DNA of 64,000 nt from Acephala macrosclerotiorum. Lineage: Eukaryota; Ascomycota; Leotiomycetes; Helotiales; Mollisiaceae. The notes under the pieces were generated by a model that was given only the letters and a program-made list of their open reading frames with translations, had not been told where the DNA came from and did not search any database. This document shows positions 36,001 through 47,937 of this stretch, piece by piece (position 1 is the first letter of the stretch; every line of letters starts with the position of its first letter). The stretch covers positions 62,001 to 126,000 of the forward strand of contig MU119297.1 in the NCBI GenBank assembly GCA_014904845.1, written 5' to 3'. The position numbers were made by a program, and so were the translations under genes.

Positions 36001-36968
36001 TGAGTGTCGACACATCCAACACCATCTTTGCGTGGAAATTACAACAGGGTAATCCTCCCAGCTGGAAAACCGACACGCAACTATTTCAGTATCGTCTTGA
36101 TTGCGGCAGTACCATCATCCAAGTGCTACCAAGCGAGGCGGCCGGGAAGTTCATCCTTTCGACTCGTGGATCAGACCACTTCTGGAGCATCACCGGCCAT
36201 GAAGAAAGCGTTCTTGGACACTCAGAGAAGCCTAGGATTCGGAAATGGATTCAGCATCCACAGTCACCACTTCACGTCATCTGCATTGATGGTGCATATG
36301 CTAAGATCTACTTGTGGGATGACTGGTCGGAAGTTGCTTGTGTTTGTCTTGACATCGATGTCGAGGGGCTACAACTGAAATCCATCTTTCCATTCCTAAT
36401 GGAGCGCAAGCCACAAGTTCTACTGGAAATGTCTGAATTGAACGGTTCAGCGAACACACGAGAATTATACTCTATCGATGCTGTTGTCTTCGACATTGAC
36501 ATTAGCAACAACACTAAACAAAATCAAAAGAATGGTTCGACTAATACCGGGGAGGTCACCGCCTCTCTTCAATCACCCATCCCACACGTATTTTTGAGCC
36601 CACGGCTACGCTCGCAAATCGACTTCCTAGCCGATTACGTCTCGCACATCATCGGCATCAGCGAAAGCGGAAAGCTTGTCTTCCTCGATACACACTCATG
36701 GGTGTGTTCCGCAAATCTCGAGGGCACTTTTGGCAGCTCTGCTTCATACTCACGGCACTTCTTCGTGCCATACGATTGGTTTTCTGGCACTCGAGACATT
36801 GTCTGTGGATTGGCGAGGCGAGATGTTGTATTTGCGCGGAATGACGATGTTGCGATTATCAAGGGCGGGTTGGAATATGTGGAGAAGGTGGATGTAAGGC
36901 TTGAACCTCTGAGTCCCAAAGGGGGGCTGGGGCTTGGTTTTGGGAGGTCATTTACCGGATTATCTTGA
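33005..36968 (+). pseudogene. NLR gene, 3' part: NACHT and WD40 domains, separated from its start
   Basis: This is the nucleotide-binding and sensor part of the NLR. 33005-33070 continues the hydrolase frame (DPNYQILRNSLETTV). A 50-nt intron 33071-33120 (GTAATT...GTCAG; a CAGCAG acceptor also allows 53 nt) joins to 33121. Then one exon stays open to 36968. Counting from 33123, the Walker A motif GAKPAAGKS is at residues 68-76 and Walker B YWVIDALDEC at about 166-175. WD40-like repeats begin near residue 580 (SAGDQFLAVGLTNGTVNLYH, VRIWDIRRGEIVHSF, LATWDLDND) and run to the C-terminus. Without hAT-C the spliced gene is 4857 nt, 1618 residues, with all phases agreeing. The half is undamaged, but it now lacks its own promoter and start, so I class it as part of a disrupted gene. 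Confidence 0.85.
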
Positions 36969-37197
36969 AGATTCAATCTTAGAATCAGCTATTGATAGGT
37001 TTTTTTTGGGAAACGTTTTTATATGCAGCGTATTTATAGGTTTTGAGGGAGTTTAGGTAAGTGTAGAAGGGCAATAGATTTAATGATCTTCTAAGCTTGA
37101 ATATACCCTCCCCAGTAGATCCAGCGTCCCGATCCCCGCTCGCCCCAAAGCTGCCTTAAATCACCTGATGAACCCAACTCTAAATCCTACTCGGTTT
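36969..37197. other. 3' flank of NLR gene, no gene
   Basis: Ordinary sequence between the NLR stop codon and repeat B copy 3. I see no feature beyond a likely 3' untranslated region. Confidence 0.5.
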
Positions 37198-37475
37198 AAT
37201 AGTGGGATGTCCCTCGTACCTCACGCCATGCCCTGCCTTTGACGACTTGAAATGATATAAAACTTTTAATTTATAAATTTTTTATTCGCGCCGGCTCCGC
37301 CGCACAAGTAGGGGCGTTCCCCCCTACGTGGAGCTAGAGCTTTACGAGGAGCTTTACGGGGAGCGCTAAACGCCAAAAGCAATATATCTTAGCGTTTCTT
37401 GGCAAATCTTGGCATAAAAACGTTATTTAAATTTTTTAAAAATATCACGTGTTATTACGTAACCTCCATGTGAAC
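37198..37475 (+). repeat. Repeat B copy 3
   Basis: It starts AATAGTGGGATGTCCCTCGT, like 26010. It then has the GCGCCGGCTCCGCCG segment, GAGCTTTACG units and the GCGCTAAACGCCAAAAGC block, ending near TTACGTAACCTCCATGTGAA. It carries few RIP-type changes. Confidence 0.75.
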
Positions 37476-37903
37476 TTTTGTCGAAAGTCAGGGGTCGATG
37501 CCCCACTCTTTAAATGATGATCGGCAGGGCACGATAAAAGAGGGCATTCGGACTGTAAAATAATGCTTGAATCAATCAAGATTGATCACTTACAGCACCT
37601 CCGTTTGACACTTTTTTCCCCTAGCAGGAAACCTTTAACTATCGTCAAAGGCACTTCGGGATATCTCACTGAGCGCCTGGGCATCACGTACTACCAAACA
37701 ACATTGTGACAGGATTTCTCCCATCGGTGCCTTTGACTCAGCCTAAGGTTAACAAGTGGACTAATCCGAGAAAGGCCAAAAAAGTGACTTTTGATGCACG
37801 TGTTTTTACGCAAGGTCTCCATCAGCTTTTCAGGTCGCATCGATTAAACTTTATATGGATATCATGGCGAGTTTGTTTGTAGAAGCCAGGAAGCATTTGC
37901 AAT
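37476..37903. other. Intergenic with repeat C copy 2, no gene
   Basis: 37607-37650 repeats the CTAGCAGGAAACCTTTAACT sequence seen at 24200, with one mismatch in its hairpin (GTCAAAGG). The remainder is the 3' flank of the Clr5 gene. Confidence 0.55.
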
Positions 37904-39628
37904 CTACTCATGAACAACCGATTCCCTCCAAGCAGTTGCCTCTGCCTGTCTCCCAGCTCGAAGCAACATGAGCACAAGCTTATCAACAATATGCATTGTG
38001 CCTACCCACGGTCCCCACAAATCACGCCCAACGTATGCCGCCAACTCCAACCACTTCGTGCTCAGATCGATGTTCCCCAAGCGGTCGTAGATTTTGGCAA
38101 TGTCCTCCATCGTATGAACAGTGCAATTGTCATAGTACGCGAGATGCTTAACAGGCTCACAAGTCCCAACTATTGTGAAACACAATTTTAAAGCCTGTAA
38201 ATAGTCTCCAGTGTCCACAAGGACGTGCTCTACTTCACGAGCCGCACCACGAGCTTCCAGCGAACCTGTACCACAAATTTTGGTCGTCTCATTGAGTAGC
38301 TGGCGTCCCATATGTAAGGCGGCGTGCGTTGCATGATCGCGTCGAAGTAGCCTGACCAGAGCTGCTTTAGCTTTGAGAGTCAATGAATGGAATGGGCCGA
38401 ATCGAGAAGCGTACATTGTCCAAATGTACTTGAGAGCCCGTTCAGTCCCTTCGCGACCGCTTTTTTCGTGTTGTAGCCCCCGGAGGATGATTGCCAGAGG
38501 ATAAGACTCTCCTAACTCGTGATTAATCACATCGCCGAAGTATTTCAGGAGACGAATCTGAAGCTCGATGCAAAGGCCAGTATTGACGGGTGAGAGTGTG
38601 GTGAGAAGCTGCAGGATTGTCGTTGTTGAAGTGAGAGGAAGGATTCGAGTCGCTTGAGCGCAAGCTTCTTTGATAACAGACCATGCTCTTCCCGAGGAGA
38701 CCTTCAGCAAATATATCCCGTATTGAATATCTTTCCAAAAGCTGGCGACACTTGCTGATGGCTGTGAAGACGAAGTTGGAGTTCCGTCCTCGTTAAAGTC
38801 TACAACGATTGCATGAGAGCAATAGATATCAATGCTTCTGAGAACGGTTTCCAGATGCATTAGCGTAAAGTCGATCTCAATCGCAAACAACATCTCGGGC
38901 GAGATGATGGGTGTTGGAGGGGGCCGCTCGTCGCAACCTTGAGAGCTTTCGCAAAGAGTTCTTAACCCTATGGCAACGTCTATACTTGGAGATAATAATT
39001 CTGAATTCGCTCGCGTCGGATTCGACAACACCCAAGAGCTAGGAGTCGAAATTCTGGTGGCATCTGCAGAAGAAGCCGTGTCAAGATCTGCCGGCTGTGT
39101 GGGACGAAATATCAGCTTTATTGATCCTGTATGTGGAATGCGTCAGGTCAAATCTACAGAGTGCCGTAACTTACTGGTAAGTGTCCGCGTCTAGTATCGG
39201 AATTCCCTTCCTCATTGCTCATAGACCTGGAGTGTCGCTGAAGCTTATAGGCTAGTTCCCCTCCTATATACTGACCAAGCGAGGGAGGATCGGATGAAGC
39301 ATCATCGCTCAGCAGTTGAGTCTTCTCATCCGATTTCAAATTTTTTCTCAACCCCCACTCCTTGAAGCGAGTTCCATACATGCGGTTACTGAATCAAATT
39401 CTCATTAGTCGTCGGTCCGCAAATAGGAAAAAATCAAGGGTGAGCTAACCTCGCTATGAAGCCGTGTTCAACCTCCATCCTCTCGCGGACCTTTTGAAGA
39501 GACATGTTAGACCAAAGGTTCGTGATAGTAACACGGTGTCTATCCCAGGTTTCAGAAGATGGTCCGATCTTAGCGCCAGGAGGAGGGATATCTCTGCCAC
39601 CAAGTGCTGCTTGTTCAAGCATCGACAT
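37904..39628 (-). CDS. Clr5-domain protein
   Basis: The Clr5 domain is a short N-terminal module found in many fungal proteins and named after a fission yeast silencing factor; its biochemical role here is unknown. Three exons join in phase: 39628-39450, 39388-39175 and 39094-37904 (1584 nt, 527 residues), with GT-AG introns of 61 and 80 nt. The start at 39628 gives MSMLEQAALG; a second Met two codons later is also possible. The domain covers about residues 25-75: WDRHRVTITNLWSNMSLQKV, HGFIASNRMY and RFKEWGLRKN, with the first intron inside it at the position common in this family. The rest is helical and repeat-like (for example LRLLRRDHATHAALHMGRQLL). It could be a TPR-like array with the C-terminal DRLGNIDLSTKWLELAA unit. 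No stops or frameshifts were seen; it is probably functional. Confidence 0.85.
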
Positions 39629-40189
39629 TCTCGCGTGTTTGCTAAGAGATATAGTAGGAAGAGGCAGCAAAGACACGTATATAATTTCAGGAGAGTAATA
39701 ATGCTTGAAAATGTAGGTCACGCTCCTCTTGCTGCAAGAGTAGGCTTTCAAGGAGCGCAAACCCCAATTTTTACCGTTGGAAGCACTTGACGAGCGATTC
39801 TAAGATTCGAGTTATGGCTGCAGATCACGTATCACCTTTATCTCATAATCACCCTGCTTATGGATATCTTGCTTGAGGCTTGGGAAGAAGGTGAAACTGA
39901 AAGGATGATAAATCATCACCTCTCCTTTGCGCAAACTCAAAAGTTCATGTGCCATGGCAAATTTGGCTCTACTCGTCTAGTCGGGACTTGTCCATGAACT
40001 TGAGCATGGGATGATTCATCTGTATGGTGGTTTCTTGTCAAATTAATCACAAACACGACTTGCGGTGGAAATCGCAGTGGCAAAAATGACTAGCAGAAGA
40101 ACAGAGGCTTACAAAGGGGAAATTGGAAAGAAAAGAGCAAAAGCGTTACATCGCATGTCTCAGAAACAACTTTGCATTCCGAGCTCAGC
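39629..40189. other. Intergenic 5' of the Clr5 gene, no gene
   Basis: Ordinary composition; the Clr5 promoter should lie here. Several short open frames exist on both strands but none has protein-like composition or recognisable motifs. Confidence 0.5.
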
Positions 40190-40351
40190 ATACTTCGTAG
40201 TCTGGGTAATAGATACGCTAAACCTTCTAGAGAGTTCTTCGATTGCAGGGGAAATTGTCCAATAAGATTCTCGAATTCCGTGAAGTATTACCTACATAAG
40301 TTAAGACTGCTTTGTGGAGATTTTGGAACTATTACCCAGACTACGAAGCAT
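40190..40351 (+). repeat. Stem-forming repeat unit 1
   Basis: A 162-bp unit. Its first 23 bases (40190-40212, ending GTAGTCTGGGTAATAG) are the inverted complement of 40329-40351 with one mismatch. The interior has CCTTCTAGAGA and TCCAATAAGATTCTCGAATT, both shared with unit 2 at 41357-41521 on the other strand. A short frame with YAKPSREFFDC is also shared in part. It could be a MITE, a fold-back element or a structured RNA gene. Confidence 0.6.
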
Positions 40352-41356
40352 GTAGATATCTGGATGTTATGGAATAAGTGGGAATTTTTGATGGTGGTGC
40401 TAGCTGATGGATGATTGGTCCATTTCGTTCCGCAGCGGAGGTGGTTCCGTCAGTACCCTAGGCAGACTAAAAATGACTCAGAAACAGCCTGCACGTGTGT
40501 ATGCGCATACGCGTAGCAGCTACTGCAAAGACGTACCCATTTATACTGTCTCAGTACATATGCACTTGCTAAACTTAAATCCTCGCACTTTGATTAGCTC
40601 AAAACAGCGTACGTAGGAGGACGGCAACTCAACACCTGTACGTAGCAGACTCTGCGGGTGTCCTCTACGAACCTCCAGCTTTCTTTTGAGAGTCTGCAGA
40701 GCTAAGATTGAGTTAAACCGGTCGATATTCACGCGCTTGAGGCCACGTTGCAATATTTATCGACTTGTCGACGCATCCATCGATTTATAAGATCCTACAC
40801 TACAGATAGACATTACGAATCCGCGAAGACCGATCCGATTACTAGAGGACCTTTACTCTAAGCTTATGCCATAGCATTATTTAAAAATGACGACTTAGGG
40901 TTAAGAGAATTAAGAGATTAAAAATCGTTCCCATAGGCTAGAAGAATACTTCTTTTATTCAGGACTCGAAGTAGATTGAATTGAAGGCTGGAAGGCAGGC
41001 TAGCTGGGGCTGAGTATCAAGGGCTGAAGCACAGCCATTTATTGATTAAAAATGAAACGGTCAACTTCTTGCTCCGATCCAACGCCAAGCCCCGAGTTCT
41101 TTATCTCCCCTACGGCGTTACAGACAAACCGCGAAGAGGATACTAAAGTGGTTTCAGCCACCGGACCCCGGTTTGTCCTTAACGCCGTGCAGCCCTTCGG
41201 ACTTGTTGAATTTCATGCGACCGTTCTTTGTATTTGATTCGTATACAAGAATCACCTGACAAAATGCTGGCCTCGCGGAGCGCATAATATCTTCGGGTCG
41301 GAGTGATTAGTTAGGAAATAGAAGCAGACTAAGCAAACCTCGTCTAGAACCCCCTC
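40352..41356. other. Spacer between the two stem-forming units, no gene
   Basis: About 1 kb of medium GC with scattered short repeats. I find no supportable gene, tRNA or transposon end. Confidence 0.45.
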
Positions 41357-41521
41357 ATGCTTCGTCACCGGGGTATCAGTTGTAAAAACAGGGGTCGGCT
41401 CTTTCCAAGGAACTTAACTCAAACACTTAATCATTCACGAATTCAAGAAATCTTATTGGAGAATTCTCCCTTGTAATCGAGGAAATCTCTAGAAGGCTTG
41501 GCACAAACTGATACCCCGGTG
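41357..41521 (-). repeat. Stem-forming repeat unit 2 (inverted)
   Basis: On the minus strand this unit has CACCGGGGTATCAGTTTGT at its start (41521-41503), and 41366-41383 is its inverted complement with one base of bulge. Between the arms the CCTTCTAGAGA and TCCAATAAGATTTCTTGAAT blocks match unit 1. The outer ATGCTTCGT (41357-41365) matches only the far arm of unit 1. Six arm positions differ from unit 1 and all six differ on both arms, so pairing is preserved. Confidence 0.6.
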
Positions 41522-41659
41522 TAAGGGGTTAGTTTGGTCAGGTGACTTCGGCAAGAATTACTAGCGTAGTGCCGTTGCGTACTTAAAGGCAGTATTTGCT
41601 TCGTAGTTTGAAAGGAATTCATTTTTTCTTTCAATCAAAAAATTGCACTATTTATTGAC

Positions 41660-44600
41660 CCGCTAGCGATTTCGTTGATCTTTTCTTCTTCTACTATTTA
41701 ATCGAATACATAATAACAATAGTAATCTACGCAAAGAAATAAAAACGACTATCAGAAAAGAATTAAAAAGTCTATCTCAAATACATCGAATTAAAACGCA
41801 TAGAAATCAAAGACTTAAAATTCTATAACTTTTTAAAACTATACATCGAGCGAATCGTGTAATATTTACAATTCGATCGAATCGAGTAATATTAGAACTA
41901 GTAAATACTAACAATTATCGGACTTACATTAAAACACTTAAAAAACTAGTAACGTAATTCGACGAAAATAGAATATTTTTCGAATTTTTTATATTAAGAT
42001 TTTTATTTGAATTTATTGACTTTTTTAAAAATTTGAATATTAGTTTTATTTGATTTTATTAGAAATCTTATTTTAATATATTTAAGTTTATTGAGATATT
42101 GTACTTTTTATTTAGAATTTATCGTTAATTTCGAATATTATTTAATAGTAATAAGTAGATAAAAATTAAATCGATTAAACTTTCAAAAAAAAAAAATTTA
42201 TAATAAAAAATAATAAAAAAAATTATTTAATTAAATGATTTTAAAGAAAAAAATTGTAAATAATTAATAGAAAAATCAAAATCAACGACTTTAAAAAGCA
42301 ATTTTAAAAATTCAATTAAATTTCGAGTATTTAAATCAAAGTTAAAATTATTAATCTTTGTAAAATCAATTATTAAATTGAATAATTCGTTTGAAATAAT
42401 ATAATTTACAAATTAATCAAAAATATCGATCTTAAAAAAAGTATTTAAAGAACGTAATTTAACGAAATTTGATTAGAAAATAGTAATCGTTATATAATTA
42501 CTATTAATCGCTAAAATAAATATTGAAATTTGCAAATTCTACAAAAAACGAAATAATCGTAAAAAATTTGAATATTTTATAAGCGATATTAAATTATTCA
42601 TTAAAATTAATTCGCTAAATTTAATAAACGAAAATAATAAAAAAGAGTTTTATAAGTTCTTATTTTGAAATTATTTAAAAAATTCAAATAATCGATTAAA
42701 AATTTTATTATAATATAACGATTTATCGATTAAAATTTAAAACGATTAAAATATTCTAAAAATCGATTTTAAGAAAAAATTTAAAGTAAATATAAAAACT
42801 TTATTTATTCGTACGATTAAATTCTTAAGAAAAATAATCAGTTTTCAATAAAGAGTAATAAAGTTAATATAGTAATATTTAGTTCGAGTAAATAAATTTT
42901 ACTCGAAAATTAAAAACGATAAAAAAATTGAAAATTTGATTTTAGTTTTTCGAGTAATAAATAGACTCAAAAAAAGTAAAATTAAAAATCGATTAATATT
43001 TTATATTGAAATATTAATTAAAAATAATATTATATATTCAAATATAAAAAAAACTATTTATACGACGTATAAAATCAAAAATATTCGAAATAAAATAATA
43101 TTATTTAAATCGTTTTAATAATAACAATTGAATCAATTAATTTAATTAATTAAAATTCAAATGCAATTTTAGTAGATAATTGTAGTTTTTACTATTTAAA
43201 ACTATAAATTCGAAGATTAATTTAATTACGTATTTTTACGATTTATAATCGAATTTAAAAATAATAAAAAAAAATCAATACTAAATATTAAAACAAATAT
43301 TATTTACTGAAATTGTTTTAATATTAATCATTTTACGTCGAACTATTTAAAGTTTTAAATTTCTCAAAAATAGTAGAATATTAATCAATAAAAAATTAAT
43401 AAAATAAAATTTTCAAAATCTCGTCGAAATTCGTTTCAAATTGATCAATTATCGTCGAATCAAATAATTTTTGTAATCGCAATTCTAATAAACTATATTA
43501 CTGATTATATATATAGATCGAATGCAAATAGATTCTTCGAATATGTTTTAAATATTATTCTCTCGATTATAACGATAAAAATCGATCTATAAATTGAATT
43601 TGCAATAATCGCGTTAAACAATAAATCTTTAAAACGCTTTATTTCTACGAGTTAATTAGCGCTTCTCAAATCAATTTCAATAAATATTACAAAATTAATC
43701 GTCGATTTTTTTACTAGATTTCAATAACAAATATATTATCGCGATAAAAATCTTAGTATTATTTATAATAAAAAAATGCGATCGCAGATTTATTTTTTTG
43801 AGATAGAAAAAAAAATCGAAAAAGTAAAATATATTAAATCAATTGAAAAAAGCAAAAAAAAATAAGTTTTTTTTATTAATTAAATATTCGATAAAATTTT
43901 AATTTCTAAAAAAAAAGTATTATTTTTAGTATTTATCAAAAGAATATAAAATTAAAATCGATTCAAAGTACGAAATATTTTAATAATAAAAATATTACGT
44001 ATTATATTAAATCAATTTTTTAATTTATTTAATAATAAATATAAGTAGTTTATTTTAAAATTGTAAAACTCGAAATCGATTTATCGTTGTAAAAAGTCGT
44101 TTAAAAGTTTTATTTTATCGATAATAGTTTAAAATAATATTACTTTGAAAATAATTATTGAAATTCTTTAAAATACAAAAGTAAAATCTATTTTTATTAT
44201 TATTTAAATAAGTAATTAAAAAGTAGAATTGATTTTATTAAATAGAAAATCAATAATAAAATTTATCGAATTAAAAATTGTTAAACGCTTTAAATTTACA
44301 ATTTATTATAATAGAAATTTACTCGTTCGATTTACAAACGATTAATAAATTGTATTTAAGAAATACGTTTTTATTTTAGTAAACGTAATCGAAATTGTAA
44401 TTGAAATTAAAACGTATATATTTTCGATCGAATTGAAATACGAGTTTTTATTAAATTTTAATTATATGTACAAAATGAGAATAATCGTTAAATACGAGAA
44501 TTACGATATTATTAATCGAAGTAATAATAAAGTAATTCGTCGAATTTCGTCGAGAAATTTTCTATAAAGTATCGCTATTCAATTTTCGCGTTTAGTAAAT

Positions 44601-47600
44601 AATTCTAATAACGAGAAAAAAATTGTAAATAATATTTTCAATGCAATTATTTACGAGAATAATAAGTAAAAAAAGAGAAATTTTCGATACTAAAAAAATT
44701 ATTCGATTTTTAATATAGTGTAACGAGTATAGAAAATATCGATAAATTTTATTATTTTAATTTTTAATAGTACAAAAAGCGAACTATATACGCATATTTG
44801 ATTATTGTTTCGTTTAAATAGTTTATTTTCGAAAACGCAATTAAAATATATTTAATTAACGAAAAAAAATTGAATTATACTATTTATTTAATCGCTAAAA
44901 TAAATATAAATCGAGCAAATTTAAAGAAATTCTCGAAAATTGAAACAAATAATTTTATTTTATTATAAGTAATAATTAAATCTTTTAATATACGTCAAAC
45001 GAATAAATTTTCTATTACGCGTCGTTTCTCGAAACGCTAATTATTTAAAAACTCGCAAAAAGAAATAAATAAGTAATTTAAAACTAGTAATATAATTATA
45101 AGAATTATAATGAATATACTAAAAAGAATAAATAAAACTAAGCGGTTTTTATATACGTATAAAAAGTTTTTTATAAAAAATTTAAAAAAAGCGAAAATTC
45201 GCGAGTTATATATTTTTAATTATGTATAAAGCGAGAATTATTATAAAAATAATTAGTGAATAAAATATTATTATTTTATTTCTTTTGAAAAAAAAAAGAT
45301 TTTAAGATTTGCATTTAATATATAATTATATTTTAATAAACAAATATATAATTAAATCGATTTATTCGATATACAGAATAAAAAAAGTATTAAATTTAAA
45401 GTATATTTTACTATTGATATTAATAACAAATATTAAATTTTTTGAATCAAAGAAAAATATAAATATTACTCGGTATTTATCATTTTTTACGATTAATACG
45501 TATATAAACGAATAAATCAAAGATTGAAAAAAACTTTTTATACGTATACTCAATTTACAGATTTAGTGTATAAATCGCTTTTTAAAAGAGAAAAATCGAA
45601 AGTACTTTTAACGTTAATCGAAGATTATAAAAACTATATTTTCGTTTCGTTTATAAACGATTATATAGAGTTCGCTAAAGATTTTAATTCTATGTATTAA
45701 ATACTAAAAGATTACTATTTTTTACGAGTCGTTTTTAAATTAATATACTTTAATTTTAGTAAAATTTATTTCTTTATAGATTTTCTAGAGATTATCGAAT
45801 TTTAAAGTTTACTTGAAAAAGTTAAATTAATAATAAAATATTGCGATACTATAAAAAATTGAATTATTTTAAATTGTTAAAAAAAATTAAATGCGTTTAT
45901 ATAATTAATTCTATTTTTTCGCATTTTTATACTTGGTAAATCAAATTATGTATTGAATTTAAAGCGAGTATATTTAATAGAAATTTTCGTAGATTTTATA
46001 AAAAAAAAAAAAAATAAAATATTAAAAAATATAATAAAGATTTAATGAAATTTATTCGAGTAAAAAAAAAATTAATCAAATTTTCGATTAAAATGAAATA
46101 AATCGAAAAACTATAAAAATAAACAAATTTTTAATAAGCAAATTTTGATTACATTAAAAATACAATTACAGAAAATACAATAATAAAAACGAATTAAAAA
46201 TTTTAATTTTATTTGACAATTGATTACAGTAGTAAAAGTATTAATAAAGTATTGTTTTAAATTCTAAAATTTACTTTAAAAATACGAATTATCTCTAAAA
46301 ATCGATCGAATAAACGAATAGTAATATTTATATTTTTTAGATTAGTAAATACTGAAATCAAATATACAATTACTAAACGAGAAACGTTAATTATTGTAAA
46401 GTATTTAATAGAATGCAAATAACTCGTAATCGAGAGTAAATATCTTGTGATTGTTTATTTAGATTACAAAGTACTTTAAATTATTTTATATAATAGAAAT
46501 TCAATATATAAACGTATAATTAGATAATAAAATAAATTAAACGAATATAATTTCGTGATTCGTTATATTTTATTATAAGATATTTATATTGAAATAATTA
46601 ATAAATTGAATCGTATATTTACTTATTATATTATTATATTTCGAGCTAAAAATCAAGAGCGTATAGTAGTAATTATAGTATCAATTAATAAACGAGATAG
46701 AATTTAATTGAGTGAAATAATTTCTAGTAGTGAAATTAGAACAACGAATAAAATAAAAAGTAAAACGATAAATAAATTCTATAATAAAATATTAAATAAA
46801 TTGAATATTAGTTTAATAATTGATTTAAAGAAACTTATTCAAAAGCAATTAGAATACTTAAAAGCGTAGAAACTCTAATCGTTAAAGTTTGACGATTTAA
46901 AATAAAAACGTTTTACTACAAGTTTTTAGTACTATCGAATAATAGTTTTCAAGAGATTTGATCTAGAAAATTTGAAAAGTTTTAATTCAAAAAAAGTACG
47001 TATATTACAATATGAATTAGTAAGATTTAAATTAGTTTTTAAAACAATTTCAATTTTTTTATACGTAGAACGAGATAGGCAATTAATAAAGTATATAATA
47101 AAATACGAAATTTTTTTTTATTTTAAATATATTTACGAGAATTACGATTATTTTCCGAATAATTTGATTTTTTTACGATTTGTAAAATAAATATATTGAT
47201 TTACTCGAATTAGAAATACGATTTTGTAGTACAAATTATATTAAATATACTAGTATAATAAGATTTATAGATTGTTCAAATTATTGAAATTGATTATAAA
47301 ATTTAAATTTATATCGATATTGTATATTAATTAAATTGATTTAATTTTTTTATTTTGTAATTTTACGAGTTATTAATATATATTTATAATTGAAAATTAT
47401 TGTACGCGATTTAAATAAAGTAAGATTTATATACAATATACGTAAGAAAAAATAAAATTTTTTTTTATAGAATATTTAATTTTAATATTCGATTAATCAA
47501 AAGTAGTATATTTTAATAATAGTAATTATTTTATAAGCGAACGAGTAAAGTATATATTTATATATTATAATATAAAATAATTCTTTGGATTAATAAACTA

Positions 47601-47683
47601 TTTATTAGTTATTAAATTCATTGAAAAATTGATTCAAATAATTATTTTTTTTATTCGATATAAATACATCGAAATAAAAATAA
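41660..47683 (+). mobile_element. Gypsy-1: RIP-dead Ty3/gypsy element, left part
   Basis: An AT-rich degraded block that carries gypsy reverse transcriptase, RNase H and integrase relics in order on the + strand (45590-47683). It is then cut by Gypsy-2 inside the integrase, and the remainder continues after 61154. The left boundary, LTR and gag could not be found, so 41660 is only where composition changes. 41660-45590 holds no readable gene. Confidence 0.7.
45590..47683 (+). pseudogene. Gypsy-1 pol relic (RT, RNase H, integrase)
   Basis: The + strand reads IFVSFINDYIEFAKDFNSMY near 45630, where FIND stands for the F-I-D-D type reverse-transcriptase catalytic box with one Asp changed to Asn. 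Then come FILGKSNYVLNLKRVYLIEI (45920) and the RNase H region IFIFFRLVNTEIKYTITKRE (46330) with YNFVIRYILLQDIYIEI (46540). The integrase zinc region follows with FLYVERDRQLIKYI (47060), then EKIKFFFIEYLILIF, SERVKYIFIYYNIK and FIEKLIQIIIFFIRYKYIEI up to 47683. The order is that of Ty3/gypsy. The conserved Glu of the integrase core (FIEKLIQ) lies just before the Gypsy-2 junction. Numerous stops make it dead. Confidence 0.8.
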
Positions 47684-47937
47684 TATAAAAAAGTAATAAA
47701 ACACAAAGTAAAAAAGTCCAATCGTAGATCAATTCGTTTTAATCAATGGACTAGATTTATTCGAAGTAATTCGTAATTCGTAAATCAATCAATTAATCAA
47801 AATAGAAGTAGAAAAAATTGTTAATTAGTTTATAGTAAGTAAAAACTCTTTATGTACTAAAAAACACGTAATTAGTACTACTTTCGAAACTAACTATTTA
47901 CAAAGATTTTGAAAAGAGAATATATAGTTTTATTACA
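47684..47937 (-). repeat. Gypsy-2 LTR (3' relative to transcription), mariner-free
   Basis: It starts TATAAAAAAGTAATAAAACA, where the other LTR has TGTAGAAAAGCAATAGAGTA. The readable differences are transitions, mostly toward A or T in this copy. At its TATGTACTA site it has no mariner and so shows the empty target. Confidence 0.88.
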
